A stretch of 13,774 nt of DNA from the NCBI GenBank assembly GCA_903924005.1, contig CAIXZV010000142.1, positions 1 through 13,774 of the forward strand, read 5' to 3'. Shown here piece after piece: positions 1-6,899 of the stretch; the first letter of the stretch is position 1, and the number at the start of each line of letters is the position of its first letter. The notes beneath the pieces were generated by a model. It was given only the letters and a program-made list of their open reading frames with translations, did no database searches and was not told the origin of the DNA. Position numbers and translations under genes: made by a program. The DNA is from an uncultured Chloroflexota bacterium. GTDB taxonomy: Bacteria; Chloroflexota; Limnocylindria; Limnocylindrales; CSP1-4.

Positions 1-539
1 GCCTCGACATCCTGGTGGCCGCCGCGGGCATTGACGGCGAGGCCAAGGACGTCCTGGACCTTGACCCCGAGAACTTCGCCAAGGTTCTCGACGTCAACGT
101 CCGCGGCCTCTTTGTCGCCGGTCAGGCCGCCGCCCGATGCATGACGAGCGACACGGCCAACGCGGCCAGAAGCGGTGGCCACCGGAGCGGCGGCGCCATC
201 GTTTTCGTCGCCAGCGTCAACGGCCTGCAGGCCGAGCCGGGCTTTGCGGACTACAACGCAAGCAAGGGCGGCGCCGTCCTCCTGGCCCGGTCAATGGGCC
301 GGGACCTCGCCCGCCGCGGCGTCCGCGTCAACGCCGTCTGCCCGGGCTACGTCCACACGCCCATGACCATGGCGTACCTGGACGATCCCGACACGCTCGC
401 AACCATCAACAGCGGTATCCCGATTGGGCGCGTTGCGCACCCGGACGAGATTGCCGCAGTCATTGCCTTCCTCGCGTCTGACGAGGCCTCGTACATCACT
501 GGATCAGCCATCGTGGTCGATGGCGGGAGGACCGCATGA
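1..539 (+). CDS. Short-chain dehydrogenase/reductase (SDR), 5'-truncated
   Basis: NAD(P)-dependent oxidoreductase of the classical SDR family; the window begins inside the gene. The open frame runs from base 3 with LDILVAAAG, the SDR 'NNAG' element in an AAAG variant, so the GTG at 15 is an internal Val codon and not the start. The nucleotide-binding TGxxxGxG motif lies upstream of the window. Catalytic elements visible: Asn in DVNVRG, Ser in VASVNG, and YxxxK in DYNASKGG. The family landmarks PGYVHTPM and the C-terminal ITGSAIVVDGG follow. A Gly/Ser/Arg-rich insertion sits between helix 4 and the catalytic Ser strand. The stop overlaps the next start (ATGA), so it is probably translationally coupled to the HisD-like gene and belongs to the same oxidation pathway. 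Substrate (sugar, polyol or hydroxyacid) cannot be read from the sequence. Family assignment is firm; function is not. Confidence 0.93.
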   Translation, partial: LDILVAAAGIDGEAKDVLDLDPENFAKVLDVNVRGLFVAGQAAARCMTSDTANAARSGGHRSGGAIVFVASVNGLQAEPGFADYNASKGGAVLLARSMGRDLARRGVRVNAVCPGYVHTPMTMAYLDDPDTLATINSGIPIGRVAHPDEIAAVIAFLASDEASYITGSAIVVDGGRTA

Positions 540-1867
540 GCGCACTCAACGTGCTTTCCCTGCGCCGCTGGGCGCAGCTCGACACCGCCGAACAGCAGCG
601 GATCATGGCCCGCGCCACCGCAGGGATCCTTGACCCCAAGCTCCTTGCCAGCATCGGCGAGATCTATGCCGATGTGGCCGCCCGCGGCGATCAGGCCGTC
701 GCCGACGCGACCGCCAAGTTTGACAAGGTCACCATCGCCGCCGACGACCTGCTGGTCAGCCAGGCGGAGATCGATGCGGCCCACGCCAACATCGACCCAA
801 AGCTGCTTGACGCCATCCGCTTCGGCATCGAATCGGTCCGCGCGTTCAACGAGGCGCAGCTCGCGGCGTCTCCAAACTGGCGCAAGGAGATCCGCCCCGG
901 CGTCACCGTGGGGGAGCGGCACCACCCCATCCCCAGCGTCGGCCTGTTTGTCCCGTGCGGCAAGGGCTCCTACCCAAGCGTCCTGGTGATGATTGGCACG
1001 CCCGCGGTTGTCGCCGGCGTCACGGAGATCACGGTTGTTGTGCCGCCGCTCCCGGGCACCACTACGGTGGATCCGGGGGTCCTCGCCACGGCCAAGGAGC
1101 TGGGCATCACGCGCGTGCTGCGCGCCAACGGCCCGGCCGGTGTTGCCGCGGTGGTCCTGGGCACGCAGACCATCGGCAAGGTGAGCAAGATCGTGGGCCC
1201 GGGGAGCCCCGCGGTGACCGCCGCGCAGATCCTCGCCCAGATCCACGGCGTTGGCACCAACATGCTGTGCGGCCCGTCGGAGTCGCTGATCCTTGCGGAT
1301 GACTCCATTGATCCCATTCGCCTCACCGCAGACCTCCTCAACGAGGCCGAGCACGGCGCAGACTCTGCCGCGCTGCTGGTGACCAACTCCATGGCCGTGA
1401 TTGAGGCTGTTGACAAGGAGCTGGTTCGCCAGGTGGGCGCCCTGCCGGAGCCGCGCGCCTCGTACGCCCGCTCTGCGCTCAGCAACCTTGGCGGCGCGTT
1501 CCTCTTTGACACGATGGACGAGGCAGTGGCCTTTGCCGGCGACTACGCGCCCGAGCATATGCAGATCGCCACCGCCAACCCCGACGCCACCTTTGCCAAG
1601 CTGACCTACGCGGGCGAGGTGCTGCTTGGCCAGCACTCCCCGGTGAGCGCGGCAAACTTCACCATCGGCGTTCCGGCAACACTGCCCACCGGCGGCTTTG
1701 CGCGGATCAACGGCGGCGTCACGTCGCGGACGTTCATGACCACCGCGTCCATCGGGGAGCTCACCGAGGACGGTCTGCGCTCGCTGGCCCCGGCCACGCT
1801 TGCGCTGGCGGACCACGAAGGCTTCCCGGCCCACGCCAATGCGCTCCGTATCCGGGGCATGGGCTGA
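536..1867 (+). CDS. Histidinol dehydrogenase (HisD) family paralogue, probable polyol/alcohol dehydrogenase
   Basis: 443 aa, the length of HisD, an enzyme family that performs NAD-linked four-electron oxidation of a primary alcohol to a carboxylate. The start ATG overlaps the SDR stop (ATGA). Visible landmarks: GPGSPAV (GPGNxYV in HisD), CGPSESLILADD, DLLNEAEHG and APEHMQI. The catalytic pair aligned with E. coli Glu326-His327 is kept (Glu340-His341), as are His262 (His273) and His419 (His433). The aligned equivalents of zinc ligands Gln259 and Asp360 are Glu270 and Asn374, and substrate-side Glu356 and His367 become Val370 and Ala381, with GVPATLPT where HisD has GTNHVLPT. No other his gene is present, and the neighbours are an SDR, a hydroxyacid oxidase and ACC deaminase. 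I therefore infer a non-histidinol substrate, as for the paralogue HpsN (dihydroxypropanesulfonate oxidation). E. coli numbering is from memory. Confidence 0.88.
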   Translation: MSALNVLSLRRWAQLDTAEQQRIMARATAGILDPKLLASIGEIYADVAARGDQAVADATAKFDKVTIAADDLLVSQAEIDAAHANIDPKLLDAIRFGIESVRAFNEAQLAASPNWRKEIRPGVTVGERHHPIPSVGLFVPCGKGSYPSVLVMIGTPAVVAGVTEITVVVPPLPGTTTVDPGVLATAKELGITRVLRANGPAGVAAVVLGTQTIGKVSKIVGPGSPAVTAAQILAQIHGVGTNMLCGPSESLILADDSIDPIRLTADLLNEAEHGADSAALLVTNSMAVIEAVDKELVRQVGALPEPRASYARSALSNLGGAFLFDTMDEAVAFAGDYAPEHMQIATANPDATFAKLTYAGEVLLGQHSPVSAANFTIGVPATLPTGGFARINGGVTSRTFMTTASIGELTEDGLRSLAPATLALADHEGFPAHANALRIRGMG

Positions 1868-1870
1868 GCC

Positions 1871-2959
1871 GTGCCTGATCCTGCCCCGGCGGACCGCCCG
1901 CCCCGCGATCCGTCTGACCCGGTCAGCCTTGCGGACTTTGAGGCGCTTGCGGCAGCCTCGCTCCGACCCGAGATCCTGGGCTACTACAGCGGCGCCGCCG
2001 CCGATGAGCGGACGCTGGCCGACAACCGGGAGGCCTTCGCGCGCTGGCGACTGGTCCCGCGGATGGGCGTGGAGGTTGAAGGGCGGGACACGAGTGTCGA
2101 GGTGCTTGGCCGACGCTGGCCTGCGCCGTTTGGCGTGGCGCCGATGGCGCTCATGAAGATGGCCAACTCGGAGGGCGATGTCGCCGTTGCCCGCGCCTGC
2201 GCCGCGCGTGGCCTGGTGATGACGCTGTCCACCGTGGGCACGGCCACCATCGAGGAGGTTGGCGCCGCGGGTGCCCCGTCCTGGTTCCAGTTGTATCTGC
2301 TGGAGGATCTTGGACGAAGCCGGGAGCTGCTGGCGCGTTCCGAGGCCGCGGGCTACGAGGCCGTGGTGATGACCATGGACGCGTTCATCCTTGGACGCCG
2401 CGAGCGCGATGTGCGTCTCGGTTTCCAGCTGCCCGACGGCATCTCCTATGCCAATGTGCGCCGCAGCGCCCACAAGCGCGGCGACACGTATGGCGATGAC
2501 GGCTTCAAGCAGTCCAATACTTGGGCGGACCTCGAGTGGGTGGTTGCCAATACGCGGCTGCCGGTGATCGCCAAGGGCATCCTCCACCCGGACGACGCAC
2601 GCCGGGCGATCCAAGCGGGCGCTGCCGGGATCCAGGTCTCCAACCACGGCGGACGCCAGCTCGACGGAACCATCGCGGCGCTGGACGCGCTGCCGGCCGT
2701 TGCCGACGCGGTTGCCGGCAGCGTGCCGGTGCTGTTTGACAGCGGCATCCGTCGTGGCTCAGACGTGCTCGCGGCGCTTGCCCTTGGTGCCACGGCCGTG
2801 TTCCTTGGCAGACCCGTCCTCTGGTCGCTGGCGTGGGCCGGGGAGCGCGGTGTGGGGATGGCGCTGGACATGCTGGCGGCGGAGTTTCGCCTTGCGCTGG
2901 GTCTCGCCGGTCAGCAGCGCGCGGACGCGGTGCCCAGCGACGTGGTGGTGCGCATGTGA
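1871..2959 (+). CDS. FMN-dependent 2-hydroxyacid oxidase/dehydrogenase (glycolate oxidase/lactate oxidase family)
   Basis: 362 aa, usual length for the family, which oxidises an L-2-hydroxyacid to the 2-oxoacid, passing electrons to O2 or to a respiratory acceptor. The TIM-barrel active-site set is complete: Tyr38/39 in GYYSGAA, Tyr142 in FQLY, Asp170 in MTMDA followed by LGRRERDVR, Lys235 in AKGI, and His259/Arg262 in SNHGGRQLD. The phosphate-binding end FDSGIRRGSDV...GATAVFLGRP is also intact. There is no transmembrane insert of the lactate-dehydrogenase LldD/cytochrome b2 type. The GTG start lies three bases after the HisD-like stop, so the two are one transcript. In context it could take the hydroxyacid made by the HisD-like enzyme one step further. 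Glycolate, lactate, mandelate-like and longer hydroxyacids are all possible. Family is certain; substrate and electron acceptor are not. Confidence 0.93.
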   Translation: MPDPAPADRPPRDPSDPVSLADFEALAAASLRPEILGYYSGAAADERTLADNREAFARWRLVPRMGVEVEGRDTSVEVLGRRWPAPFGVAPMALMKMANSEGDVAVARACAARGLVMTLSTVGTATIEEVGAAGAPSWFQLYLLEDLGRSRELLARSEAAGYEAVVMTMDAFILGRRERDVRLGFQLPDGISYANVRRSAHKRGDTYGDDGFKQSNTWADLEWVVANTRLPVIAKGILHPDDARRAIQAGAAGIQVSNHGGRQLDGTIAALDALPAVADAVAGSVPVLFDSGIRRGSDVLAALALGATAVFLGRPVLWSLAWAGERGVGMALDMLAAEFRLALGLAGQQRADAVPSDVVVRM

Positions 2960-3034
2960 GCGGGTCCTCCCCGCACGCCACGCCTCTCCGACCGAACCCT
3001 GAAGCCGAAGCCCTGTCAGCCTGAGGAGAACCCG

Positions 3035-4057
3035 ATGCCGACGCTTGCCGACTACCCCCGCGAGAACCTCCGGTTTGGCCCGTCGCCCATCCAGCGGCTG
3101 GACCGCCTCACCAAGCACCTTGGCGGAGCGCAGGTGTGGGCCAAGCGCGAGGACGTCAACAGCGGTCTCGCCTTTGGCGGCAACAAGGTCCGCAAGCTTG
3201 AATACCTGTTGGCCGATGCGCTTGCGCAGGGCTGCGACACGCTGGTGAGCATCGGCGGCGTCCAGTCAAACCACACCCGCCAGGTGGCCGCAACCGCGGC
3301 GCACGCGGGTCTGAAGTGCGTCTTGGTCCAGGAGCACTGGGTGGAGTGGCCCGACGTCACGTATGACCGCGTGGGAAACATCCTGATGAGCAGGCTCATG
3401 GGCGCCGACGTGCGGCTGAGCCCAGCGGGGTTCTCCATCGGCATCCGCGACAGCTGGAAGGAAGCCCTGGCGTCTGTCGAAGCCGCCGGCGGCAAGCCCT
3501 ACCCCATCCCTGCCGGCGCCTCTGACCATCCCCTTGGCGGTCACGGCTTTGCGGGCTGGGCGTTTGAGGTTGCCGAGCAGGAGCGCGAGCTGGGCGTCTT
3601 CTTCGACACCATCATCGTCTGCTCGGTGACGGGCTCCACGCAGGCCGGGATGATCGCCGGGTTTGCCGTGCTGGAGGAAGCGGGCGGCCGCAAGCGCCGC
3701 GTCATCGGCATCGACGCGTCGGCCACCGTCCCCGAGACGCGCGCCCAGATTGCGCGCATCGCCCGCCGCACCGCCTCGGCCATTGGTCTGGAGCGGGACC
3801 TCCGCGAGGACGAGATCATCCTTGACGAGCGCTACCACGGCGGCGTGTACGGCCTGCCGGATGAGGCCACCATGGACGCCATGCGTCTGGTCGCCCGTCT
3901 CGAGGGCATGATCACGGACCCGGTGTATGAGGGGAAGTCGATGGCGGGGCTGATCGACCTTGTCGCCCGTCAGGAGATCCCCGCCAGCTCCAACGTGCTC
4001 TACGCGCACCTGGGCGGGCAGCCCGCCATCAATGCGTACGCCTCGCTGTTTGTCTAG
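3035..4057 (+). CDS. acdS: 1-aminocyclopropane-1-carboxylate (ACC) deaminase
   Basis: 340 aa PLP enzyme, matching AcdS length (about 338), converting ACC to 2-oxobutanoate and ammonia in the cytoplasm. The N-terminal half follows known AcdS closely: FGPSPIQ, LTKHLGG, KREDVNSGLAFGGNKVRKLEYL, with PLP lysine Lys51 and Ser78 at the numbering used for the Pseudomonas enzyme. DPVYEGKSM supplies the Tyr-Glu pair (Tyr298-Glu299, for Tyr294-Glu295) and YAHLGG the Leu that, with that Glu, separates ACC deaminases from D-cysteine desulfhydrases. Residue 80 is His (QSNHTRQ), where I recall Gln in Pseudomonas AcdS and His in D-cysteine desulfhydrase. AGGAG at 3024-3028, six bases before the ATG, sets the start. 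A 75-base gap separates it from the hydroxyacid oxidase; same operon is likely. AcdS lowers plant ethylene in root-associated bacteria, but may simply be catabolic here. D-cysteine or cysteate lyase activity is a less likely alternative. Confidence 0.9.
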   Translation: MPTLADYPRENLRFGPSPIQRLDRLTKHLGGAQVWAKREDVNSGLAFGGNKVRKLEYLLADALAQGCDTLVSIGGVQSNHTRQVAATAAHAGLKCVLVQEHWVEWPDVTYDRVGNILMSRLMGADVRLSPAGFSIGIRDSWKEALASVEAAGGKPYPIPAGASDHPLGGHGFAGWAFEVAEQERELGVFFDTIIVCSVTGSTQAGMIAGFAVLEEAGGRKRRVIGIDASATVPETRAQIARIARRTASAIGLERDLREDEIILDERYHGGVYGLPDEATMDAMRLVARLEGMITDPVYEGKSMAGLIDLVARQEIPASSNVLYAHLGGQPAINAYASLFV

Positions 4058-4093
4058 CTGCCGGGGACATCCCTCCGTGCCAGATTCGCGGTA

Positions 4094-4271
4094 GTTCCAA
4101 CCAAGCGGAACGAGTTGTGGAGAACTCGTCAGCCGGGGCCCGTCCGGCGCCGACGCGCATACGTGACACGGCCAGGGCGGCAAGCCGCGCGTCGCGTCGA
4201 GCCGTGACAGGGATCGTGCAATCAGGCGGTTTTGGCGGCGTTGTCCACAGATGGTTCCGCTTGGTTGGAAC
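4094..4271. repeat. Perfect 18-bp inverted repeat bracketing a 142-bp structured intergenic segment
   Basis: GTTCCAACCAAGCGGAAC at 4094-4111 recurs as its exact reverse complement at 4254-4271. Each arm is itself a short palindrome (GTTCC-N8-GGAAC). Between the arms lie a hairpin CGAGTT-GTGGAG-AACTCG (4111-4128) and CACGGC (4167-4172) against GCCGTG (4201-4206), enclosing GCGG-CAAG-CCGC (4177-4188). The whole 178 bp sits between the converging acdS and tadG-like genes. No target-site duplication is evident next to the outer arms and no T-run marks a terminator. It could be a small mobile-element remnant (MITE-like), a REP-type doublet, a structured RNA or a two-site operator. No protein gene is credible here. 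Confidence 0.7.
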
Positions 4272-4306
4272 CACCCGAAGACCGTGGCTGTGGAGACACC
4301 CCGCCG

Positions 4307-5647
4307 CTACTGGACCAGCCGCGCCACACCGGTGGGCAGCCGGACGTTGACCGTGCTGTCGTACGTCACGGCAAGCTTGGCGCCGGACTGAAGGTTGGCC
4401 GACCCCACCACCACCATCGAGCGGAGCGACGCCACCGACGTTCCCGACTGCATGTCGAGCAGCGAGAGCGTGTTGGCGGCGTAGATCGTGCCGACGATAC
4501 TGCTGGCGCTGCTCGACTGCAGTTGCAGCGTGCCCTTGTTGTTGCGGGCGTAGTAGATCGCCATACCCGGGAAGGGCTCGGCAGAGTCCAAGGCGGGCGC
4601 CGTCAGGTTGACCGTTGAGTTGCTTTGGGGCAGGAAGCTTGTCTGCGGTCCCATGAAGATCAGCGTCACGCCTGTGCCCCGCAGCGCGCCGTTGGACTGG
4701 ATCGACACGTCTCCCTTGAAGTAGTACGTCCCGGGCTTGAGTTGGACGGTCGCGTTGGCTTCGATGGTCAGACCCGCGTATGTGCCGGGCGAGAGCGTGA
4801 CCGTGGTGCCGGAGCCTTTGGCGTCGACGGCGCCAATCGTGGTGGTCCCGGCCACCGGATCAGGGAGGAAGGCAAGTGGATCCGGCACGCGTGCTGCGAG
4901 AACCGTCGCCGCCGGGCTGGTGATGCAGTTCTTGCACAGCGACACGGCCCCATACACGTCGATTGCGGCGCCGGCGCCCGTCGACTGGATGGTCGGGTTG
5001 CCCTCGGCCGAGAGGCCGCCGTCGGACGCGATTGCGCCGCCGGTCACCACAAGGCTTGTGGAGCCGCCCTGGAGGCTGAACGGCGGCGGGTTGTTGCCGA
5101 TGACGCAGAACACGCATGGCACCGACGTGCCCACCACGGTGATCGCCATGGCAGAGGCCGAAGCGCTCATCGAGGACACGCCAACCAGACTCATCAGGAA
5201 CGGCTGCCAAGTCAGCTGGGCGCTTGGCACGCTGACGCCGCGGGCTCCTACCGGGATGGCCTCATCGCGGCTCGTCACTGGTGCAACGGTGCCAAAGGCG
5301 GCGTCAACGTAGACGGGGCCATCAGTCGTGCCCAGATTTGGGATCGACGCGTGGTTGTTCAGGTCCGCAATCCGGATAAGCGCCGCGTAGACATCCGCGT
5401 CGGCCACTTTGGCGCCGTTGAGCGAGGCAGCCACAAGCCGTGTCCCGGCAAGGGACGCAAAGTCCGCGGCGTTCTGCGCTTCCCGGCGCTGTGCCCAGGC
5501 AAACCCGCCGTCGATGACCATGCCCACCAACATCAGCAGCACAACCATGCCGCCCACGGACATCACAAGAACCTGGCCCCGGTCGCGCGGTTGCATCTGG
5601 CCGCGTTGTCGCTGGACATGCATCGGGGCGCCTCCCAACCGCTTCAC
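4307..5647 (-). CDS. TadG-like pilus-assembly/surface protein with beta-helix-like C-terminal region
   Basis: 446 aa. After a basic N-terminus, DRGQVLVMSVGG and a hydrophobic segment ending VIDGGFAWAQRREAQNAADFASLAG form the TadE/TadG-type N-terminal anchor, with the typical post-helix R-x-x-Q-N-A-A-D-x-A-S-L-A-G signature. The outside part is long. It has two CxxC pairs (PCVFC and LCKNC) about 55 residues apart, and a run of short Gly/Ser/Thr/Asn-rich beta turns (SPGTY, KPGTYYFKG, GTGVTLIFMG) that reads as a right-handed beta-helix-like domain, common in large TadG relatives. The GTG start overlaps the upstream stop (GTGA), which I prefer over ATG codons 9 and 18. Likely role: pseudopilin-associated or surface-exposed component of a tight-adherence pilus. 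No TadA ATPase, TadB/C or secretin gene is in view, so the machinery must lie elsewhere or the proteins act independently. Confidence 0.82.
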   Translation of the reverse strand: MKRLGGAPMHVQRQRGQMQPRDRGQVLVMSVGGMVVLLMLVGMVIDGGFAWAQRREAQNAADFASLAGTRLVAASLNGAKVADADVYAALIRIADLNNHASIPNLGTTDGPVYVDAAFGTVAPVTSRDEAIPVGARGVSVPSAQLTWQPFLMSLVGVSSMSASASAMAITVVGTSVPCVFCVIGNNPPPFSLQGGSTSLVVTGGAIASDGGLSAEGNPTIQSTGAGAAIDVYGAVSLCKNCITSPAATVLAARVPDPLAFLPDPVAGTTTIGAVDAKGSGTTVTLSPGTYAGLTIEANATVQLKPGTYYFKGDVSIQSNGALRGTGVTLIFMGPQTSFLPQSNSTVNLTAPALDSAEPFPGMAIYYARNNKGTLQLQSSSASSIVGTIYAANTLSLLDMQSGTSVASLRSMVVVGSANLQSGAKLAVTYDSTVNVRLPTGVARLVQ

Positions 5648-6156
5648 GGGATGGTCATGCTTGAACTGGCGGACATGGGGATCAGCGGGAACGGGATCGC
5701 CAGGATTGGCGTGATCGGCGAGATCTGCTCAACGATCCGCACGGAAACGACGCCGCCCGCCGCGTTTGAGGAGGCGCAGTCGTTGTGGGCCGTCCAGGCC
5801 CCGGATGGAACCGTTGCGCCAGCCTGCGTGCACGTCACGTAGACCACAAGACCCGGCTGCGCGCCCTGAACCACCGCCATCGCGCTTGCGGTGACGTTGT
5901 CAACCAGCACAGACGATGTGGCTGGGCAGGTTGGCGCAAGACACGGCACCTCTGCCACGTGGCTGGCCTGAACGGCGGCAAGCCGGGCGGCCTCGCGCAC
6001 GGCTTGGGCGAGGCTGTTGTTTGAGAACACGAGGCGCGAGCCGTCCACGATCCCGAACACCAGCGCGAAGAAGAGGGGCATGACAAGCGCAAACTCAACC
6101 ATCGCCTGGCCAGTGGGTCGTCTGCCGCAACGGCGTGCCCACTGCAGGACGCTCAC
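5644..6156 (-). CDS. TadE-like pseudopilin-type protein (second of pair)
   Basis: 170 aa from GTG at 6156, which overlaps the stop of the gene before it (GTGA). The frame stays open further upstream, but that extension would lie on top of the neighbouring TadE gene and reads as low-complexity shadow sequence. The short basic leader (RRCGRRPTGQ) is followed by the TadE signature AMVEFALVMPLFF with the conserved Glu five residues into the hydrophobic helix, then NNSLAQAVREAARLAA. The C-terminal extracytoplasmic part holds four cysteines (VPCLAPTC, VTC, NDC), suggesting disulfides. TadE proteins are minor pseudopilins of the tight-adherence (Flp) system, inserted in the inner membrane and thought to act in pilus assembly. 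It sits between another TadE and a TadG-like gene in one operon with 4-bp overlaps at both ends. Confidence 0.85.
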   Translation of the reverse strand: MSVLQWARRCGRRPTGQAMVEFALVMPLFFALVFGIVDGSRLVFSNNSLAQAVREAARLAAVQASHVAEVPCLAPTCPATSSVLVDNVTASAMAVVQGAQPGLVVYVTCTQAGATVPSGAWTAHNDCASSNAAGGVVSVRIVEQISPITPILAIPFPLIPMSASSSMTIP

Positions 6157-6611
6157 TGGATCACCGCCGTCGCGGTTGCCTGCAGGGTGAACACCGGAAA
6201 GAAGCTCCCGCCGACGCCCGGCACGGACGCCACCGACGGAAGGAGCGGAAACGGTCGCGTGAGCGTGACCGTCACGCGGTATTCGGTGGTTGCGGTGCTG
6301 GCAGTGCAACTGGGCACGCACGTGACGCCGCTGACCGTCAGCAACGCGTCTGTGTCAACTTCCTGCATCGCCGCATTTGTGACCCCCGTGCTGGCGCAGT
6401 TGGCGCCGCCGGCTTCGCAGGCCGCACTTGAAGATGCGAAGACGGCGGCCTCACGCGCGGCGTTCTGCATGCCGGTGTAGGCAAAGAAGAGTCGGCCCAC
6501 GTCCACGGCGAACAGCAGGATCACCAGCAGCAGCGGCATGACGAGCGCGAACTCAACCACTGCTTGGCCACGCTGGCGATGCCGACACAGACCGCGGCTG
6601 CGGTGTCCCAC
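6153..6611 (-). CDS. TadE-like pseudopilin-type protein (first of pair)
   Basis: 152 aa. I place the start at GTG 6611 because GGGAGGG (complement of 6617-6623) lies five to six bases upstream; the frame continues to ATG 6716 but adds 35 residues unlike any TadE leader and would run over the likely promoter. The sequence has a basic leader (HRSRGLCRHRQRGQ), then AVVEFALVMPLLLVILLF with the conserved Glu, then YTGMQNAAREAAVFA. The outer domain carries two cysteine pairs (ACEAGGANC and TCVPSC). Same family and role as its neighbour; the two are only similar around the helix, so they are paralogues with separate functions and not a recent duplication. First gene of the minus-strand tad-type operon, divergent from the sensor kinase across a 288-bp gap. 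Confidence 0.83.
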   Translation of the reverse strand: MGHRSRGLCRHRQRGQAVVEFALVMPLLLVILLFAVDVGRLFFAYTGMQNAAREAAVFASSSAACEAGGANCASTGVTNAAMQEVDTDALLTVSGVTCVPSCTASTATTEYRVTVTLTRPFPLLPSVASVPGVGGSFFPVFTLQATATAVIQ

Positions 6612-6640
6612 TCCAACCCTCCCGTTGATCCGAGGGATGG

Positions 6641-6670
6641 ACCCTAGCCGCCGGGCACACGGGTCGTCTA
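6641..6670 (-). promoter_or_regulatory. Possible sigma-70-type promoter of the tadE-tadE-tadG operon
   Basis: Reading the minus strand, TAGACG (6670-6665) and TAGGGT (6646-6641) are separated by 18 bp, resembling -35 (TTGACA) and -10 (TAnnnT) boxes. Transcription would begin near 6634, leaving a leader of about 20 bases with the GGGAGGG ribosome site before the GTG at 6611. The arrangement fits well but the boxes are only partly consensus. Confidence 0.3.
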
Positions 6671-6764
6671 CACCCAGGGCCCCGAAAACCCCCGATACCG
6701 TTGCCCCGTCGCACAAGGCGGAGGTACGGGGTGGTCTCGCATGACCTTCGGGGGGCCACCTGTC

Positions 6765-6809
6765 CCTGTACCGTATAGGCCAGTCGGCCCTAACGGTCCA
6801 CCTGTATCG
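6765..6809 (+). promoter_or_regulatory. Two copies of CCTGTAyCG motif upstream of the sensor kinase
   Basis: CCTGTACCG at 6765-6773 and CCTGTATCG at 6801-6809 are direct repeats 36 bp apart in the 288-bp gap between the divergent tad operon and the kinase gene. The same nonamer occurs in both orientations upstream of the TPR gene (10956-10997). The repetition in non-coding DNA only suggests a binding site, perhaps for the NarL-type regulator encoded here. No convincing -35/-10 pair for the kinase gene was found in this gap. Confidence 0.35.
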
Positions 6810-6899
6810 AACGGCACAGTCGACACGTGATCACAGCCACCCTGCGTCCCCTAGACCTGCGCGCCATCGCGCCATCGTGCGCATGCAGGTGAGCGGCGC

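Noticed and set aside
536..1867. Calling the gene hisD of histidine biosynthesis
   Set aside because: Active-site substitutions and a non-histidine neighbourhood argue for a paralogue.
347..2647. A 766-codon open frame antisense to the HisD-like and FMN genes
   Set aside because: Its composition (Arg, His, Gly, Ala, Val) is that of a shadow frame in GC-rich DNA. The opposite strand encodes two clear enzymes with full motif sets.
3035..4057. Calling the PLP enzyme a D-cysteine desulfhydrase or cysteate sulfo-lyase
   Set aside because: The N-terminal half and the EGKS and YAHLGG landmarks match ACC deaminase; only His80 points the other way.
4116..4249. Two DnaA-box-like sites (TTCTCCACA on the minus strand at 4116-4124, TTGTCCACA at 4241-4249) suggesting an origin
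   Set aside because: Only two near-matches, each one base off TTATCCACA, no AT-rich unwinding region and no dnaA/dnaN/gyr genes nearby.
5644..6321. A longer 225-aa version of the second TadE starting at 6321
   Set aside because: It would lie over the upstream TadE gene; GTG 6156 with a GTGA overlap gives a normal TadE leader.
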